DNA of 7,653 nt from Methanobacteriota archaeon (lineage in GTDB: Archaea > Thermoplasmatota > Thermoplasmata > Methanomassiliicoccales > Methanomethylophilaceae), in contig JAKQBQ010000022.1 in assembly GCA_029574055.1 (NCBI GenBank), positions 1 through 7,653 of the forward strand, given 5' to 3'. Shown here piece after piece: positions 5,516 to 7,653 of the stretch; position 1 is the first letter of the stretch; each line of letters opens with the position of its first letter. Position numbers and translations under genes: made by a program. The notes beneath the pieces are model-generated. The model was not told the DNA's origin and ran no database searches. It was given only the letters and a program-made list of their open reading frames with translations.

Positions 5516-7653
5516 TTGAAAACGAATTATAAAAAGATCTATATGGTGCTGTGCGCAGCGCTGCTTCTCGCAACATTCTTGGCCGCATCCGCGGCGGAAG
5601 AGTCTGATGGAGTAAACATACCTGTATCGGACGAGACTGAGCTGCTTGCCGCCGTCGCAAGCGCTGTGGACGGGGATGTGATCGTCGTTACGCAGGACAT
5701 CACCATCACTCAAATGCTGTATATCTCAAGCAAACACATCACTATAGAAGGGCAGGGGAGCGGGATAACCATCTCCAGGGGAACGGGGTTCGCTTCCAAC
5801 GTTGACTTAAGGGGGGAATACAACCCCGCCATGATAGAAGTTGCAACGGACCCGGCCGCCACGCAGACCTCGTCGCTGATCCTCAGGAACATAACTTTGG
5901 ATGACCGGAACGGCCCCGACGGCTACACAGACCCGTTCCCGGTGAGCGCAGGCAGCCCCCAGCCGAACTGGGCGGACCATGTGTATGATGCGGTGATAGC
6001 CGCATATTCCCCGACAGCAACGATAACGTTGGAAGACGGAGCGAACATCATCAACGTAGGCGGCGCCACGGCCATAATGGCGTTGAGCGCGACGGTCAAT
6101 ATCAACAACGGAAGCTACGTAGAGGGCGCGAACGCAAGCGGCGGCACTTACTATGGAGCCTTCTGGCTCCAGGGCGGCGCGGTCCTGAATTTCGATACGG
6201 TGATGGAAGGCAGGACGATAAGCGCCTCGTACATCCACACGGACCAGCCGTCCACGGTCAACTTCACCGGCACCATTGAGAACTGTACTTTCTCCAAGCC
6301 CATATTCAGATGCACGATGGGAGGATGCGGGGTGTACATCGGGGGCGAGATCAACGATAATGATTTCGTCGGCACGCAGGCCTTCTCCATCGGCGGGCCG
6401 GGGAACACCGCGGAGTTCAGCGGCGACTTCAACAACAATACCTTCACTTCCCTTTCGGGATCGGCCTTCGGGATCGGCGGGTCGGACAGCAGCGTCGAGT
6501 TCAGCGGCACCATAAGCGGCAACAACCTGACAGGCAGCAACGACACCCCTCTGATAGGGATCGGGGGAAGCGGCCATACTATCGATCTGAAAGGACTGAT
6601 CAGCGACAACGAGATCCTGTGCGGATCGGTATTGACGATCTCGTTCGCATCAGGCAATATCACCCTCCACGAAAGCAGCGTCACCACCGGGAACACCGTA
6701 AGGATAGCCGCCTTCAGGCAATACAGTTCAGCTTCCGCCCACTTCGATATTTACGGGGAAATAAGCAACAACACCTCGATAATAGATAACGGCGGAGGAT
6801 TCTACCTGTACAGCGGGACAGCGACCATGTATCCCGGAGCGCTCATAACCGGCAACACAGCGTTCGGAAGCGGAGGGGGGCTGCACATCAACTATGGTGC
6901 AACCTTCACGATGAACGGCGGGGAGATATCAGGCAACACAGCTTTATGCAAAGACAGCGGCGAGCACGGATTCGCCGGCGGAGGAGGCGTTTGTCTTGTC
7001 AGGAACAGCACTTTCATAATGAACGGCGGCATCATAACCGGGAACATCGTGGATGACGCCGTTTATTCCGGCACAGGCGGAGGAGTATTCGTATCCACAA
7101 AGAGCAGCGGCACCGGCGGGATGTTCGTAATGAACGGCGGCACTGTAAGCGGGAACACCGTCATGGGCGCAACCGAAGGTTCCGATCTTGCGATAGGGCT
7201 CTCCAACGGCTCGGTCCCTTCGTCGATCAACCTAAGGCAATATATCCAGCTTGGTGGAAACGCGGTCATCGGAACGGATCCGATAAGCATCCCGAAGTAT
7301 GACGGGACCTACGACGGCCCTGCCGTGTATCCGTTAGATAGAAGCAGCACCATCCGCATCGGCGCGGTGCTGGAAACCACCAAAACGAACATTGCGGGCA
7401 GCGTGACCGCAATGGCAGAATATTCGGGGTATTCGCTGCAGAACAGCAGCGTATGGTATTCGACGGACAGCACGTCCGGGACATCGAACTTCATCATCAC
7501 CTATCCGTACGACTTCACGGGGGATGTTAACGATTATGAGTGGATAGCGGCGATACAGCCGGTGAATGCAGACGCGTCCAACTTCGGGAATGTGAGCGTG
7601 GTCGTTCCCTCAAGGACCGCCGACGGCCTGAATGTCACGGTACCTCTCCAAGC
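5516..7653 (+). CDS. Secreted beta-helix adhesin-like protein, N-terminal 712 residues (open at right edge)
   Basis: The frame is uninterrupted for 712 codons to the window end. A Sec signal peptide is clear: a basic n-region (MKTNYKKIYM), a hydrophobic stretch (residues 8-24) and probable cleavage after ASA or SAA at 26-27. Residues 35-90 (VSDETELLAAVASAVDGDVI, then ITIEGQGSGITI) resemble the N-terminal cap of pectate-lyase-like right-handed beta-helices. From about 245 to 550 run degenerate rungs of the form G-x-I-x-x-N. The last ones are GGG...TFxMNGGxIxGNT. The remainder (550-712) is Ser/Thr/Asn-rich with many N-glycosylation-type NxS/T sites. The start must be TTG at 5516: there is no upstream ATG, and the first internal ATG (5543) would remove all positive charge from the signal peptide. 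Proteins of this kind are numerous in gut methanogens and are thought to act in adhesion. No catalytic residues are evident. Any C-terminal anchor lies outside the window. Confidence 0.85.
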   Translation, partial: MKTNYKKIYMVLCAALLLATFLAASAAEESDGVNIPVSDETELLAAVASAVDGDVIVVTQDITITQMLYISSKHITIEGQGSGITISRGTGFASNVDLRGEYNPAMIEVATDPAATQTSSLILRNITLDDRNGPDGYTDPFPVSAGSPQPNWADHVYDAVIAAYSPTATITLEDGANIINVGGATAIMALSATVNINNGSYVEGANASGGTYYGAFWLQGGAVLNFDTVMEGRTISASYIHTDQPSTVNFTGTIENCTFSKPIFRCTMGGCGVYIGGEINDNDFVGTQAFSIGGPGNTAEFSGDFNNNTFTSLSGSAFGIGGSDSSVEFSGTISGNNLTGSNDTPLIGIGGSGHTIDLKGLISDNEILCGSVLTISFASGNITLHESSVTTGNTVRIAAFRQYSSASAHFDIYGEISNNTSIIDNGGGFYLYSGTATMYPGALITGNTAFGSGGGLHINYGATFTMNGGEISGNTALCKDSGEHGFAGGGGVCLVRNSTFIMNGGIITGNIVDDAVYSGTGGGVFVSTKSSGTGGMFVMNGGTVSGNTVMGATEGSDLAIGLSNGSVPSSINLRQYIQLGGNAVIGTDPISIPKYDGTYDGPAVYPLDRSSTIRIGAVLETTKTNIAGSVTAMAEYSGYSLQNSSVWYSTDSTSGTSNFIITYPYDFTGDVNDYEWIAAIQPVNADASNFGNVSVVVPSRTADGLNVTVPLQ
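6251..7162 (+). repeat. Beta-helix rung repeats within the adhesin-like gene
   Basis: Eleven degenerate rungs are marked by an asparagine (cysteine in the first) three residues after an I/V/L. They lie at about residues 257, 282, 308, 336, 365, 393, 419, 447, 474, 510 and 547. Spacing is 25-29 residues, then 36 and 37 for the last two. The final four units share GGG, an aromatic or hydrophobic strand, then M-x-G-G-x-I-x-G-N-T. DNA identity between units is patchy, with short runs such as ATGAACGGCGG at 6911, 7019 and 7130, so the duplications are old or under codon drift. Confidence 0.7.

Noticed and set aside
5807..6577. A 256-codon minus-strand frame
   Set aside because: It is antisense to the adhesin-like gene. 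Its Val/Arg/Ala-rich composition is the complement of the Asn/Gly/Ser-rich coding strand.

Overview
The window looks like chromosomal DNA from an archaeon of the Thermoplasmata/Methanomassiliicoccales type (gut or sediment methanogen relatives). That placement is inference. It rests on an archaeal-type DnaG N-terminus, an archaeal riboflavin operon (RibB, RibL, RibC and RibH, with the archaea-specific RibC and RibL families), archaeal TATA-box promoters with Shine-Dalgarno (SD) sites, a bifunctional phosphoglucose/phosphomannose isomerase, and a large secreted beta-helix adhesin-like protein. None of the six complete genes ends in TAG (five TGA, one TAA), which would suit a pyrrolysine-using lineage, but the sample is tiny.

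Layout: (1) 1-389, minus strand, 5' part of dnaG, running off the left edge. It has a roughly 210-nt upstream leader (390-605) with several strong inverted repeats and a TATA box near 623-634. (2) 773-2077, minus strand, a stand-alone AAA ATPase of the AAA_14/DUF4143 family with its own promoter. (3) 2234-4287, minus strand, a tightly packed riboflavin/FAD operon read ribB-ribL-ribC-ribH. Two junctions are 4-nt start/stop overlaps (ATGA and TTGA) and the last gap is 4 nt. (4) 4288-4408, a divergent promoter region with back-to-back TATA boxes and a small inverted repeat near the ribB start. (5) 4409-5428, plus strand, phosphoglucose/phosphomannose isomerase. (6) 5516-7653, plus strand, a secreted beta-helix adhesin-like gene that is still open at the right edge. 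I place its start on a TTG codon.

How the genes fit together: RibB makes 3,4-dihydroxybutanone 4-phosphate. RibH condenses it with the ribityl pyrimidine to give lumazine. RibC dismutates lumazine to riboflavin. RibL adenylylates FMN to FAD. The GTP-derived branch enzymes and riboflavin kinase are not in this window. The isomerase connects glucose-6-P and mannose-6-P to fructose-6-P. The ATPase and the adhesin are accessory-type genes with no visible pathway link to their neighbours.

I found no tRNA, rRNA, CRISPR array, insertion sequence or integrase. Apart from the dnaG leader, the adhesin repeats and small regulatory palindromes, the region is ordinary. All positions come from reading by eye.
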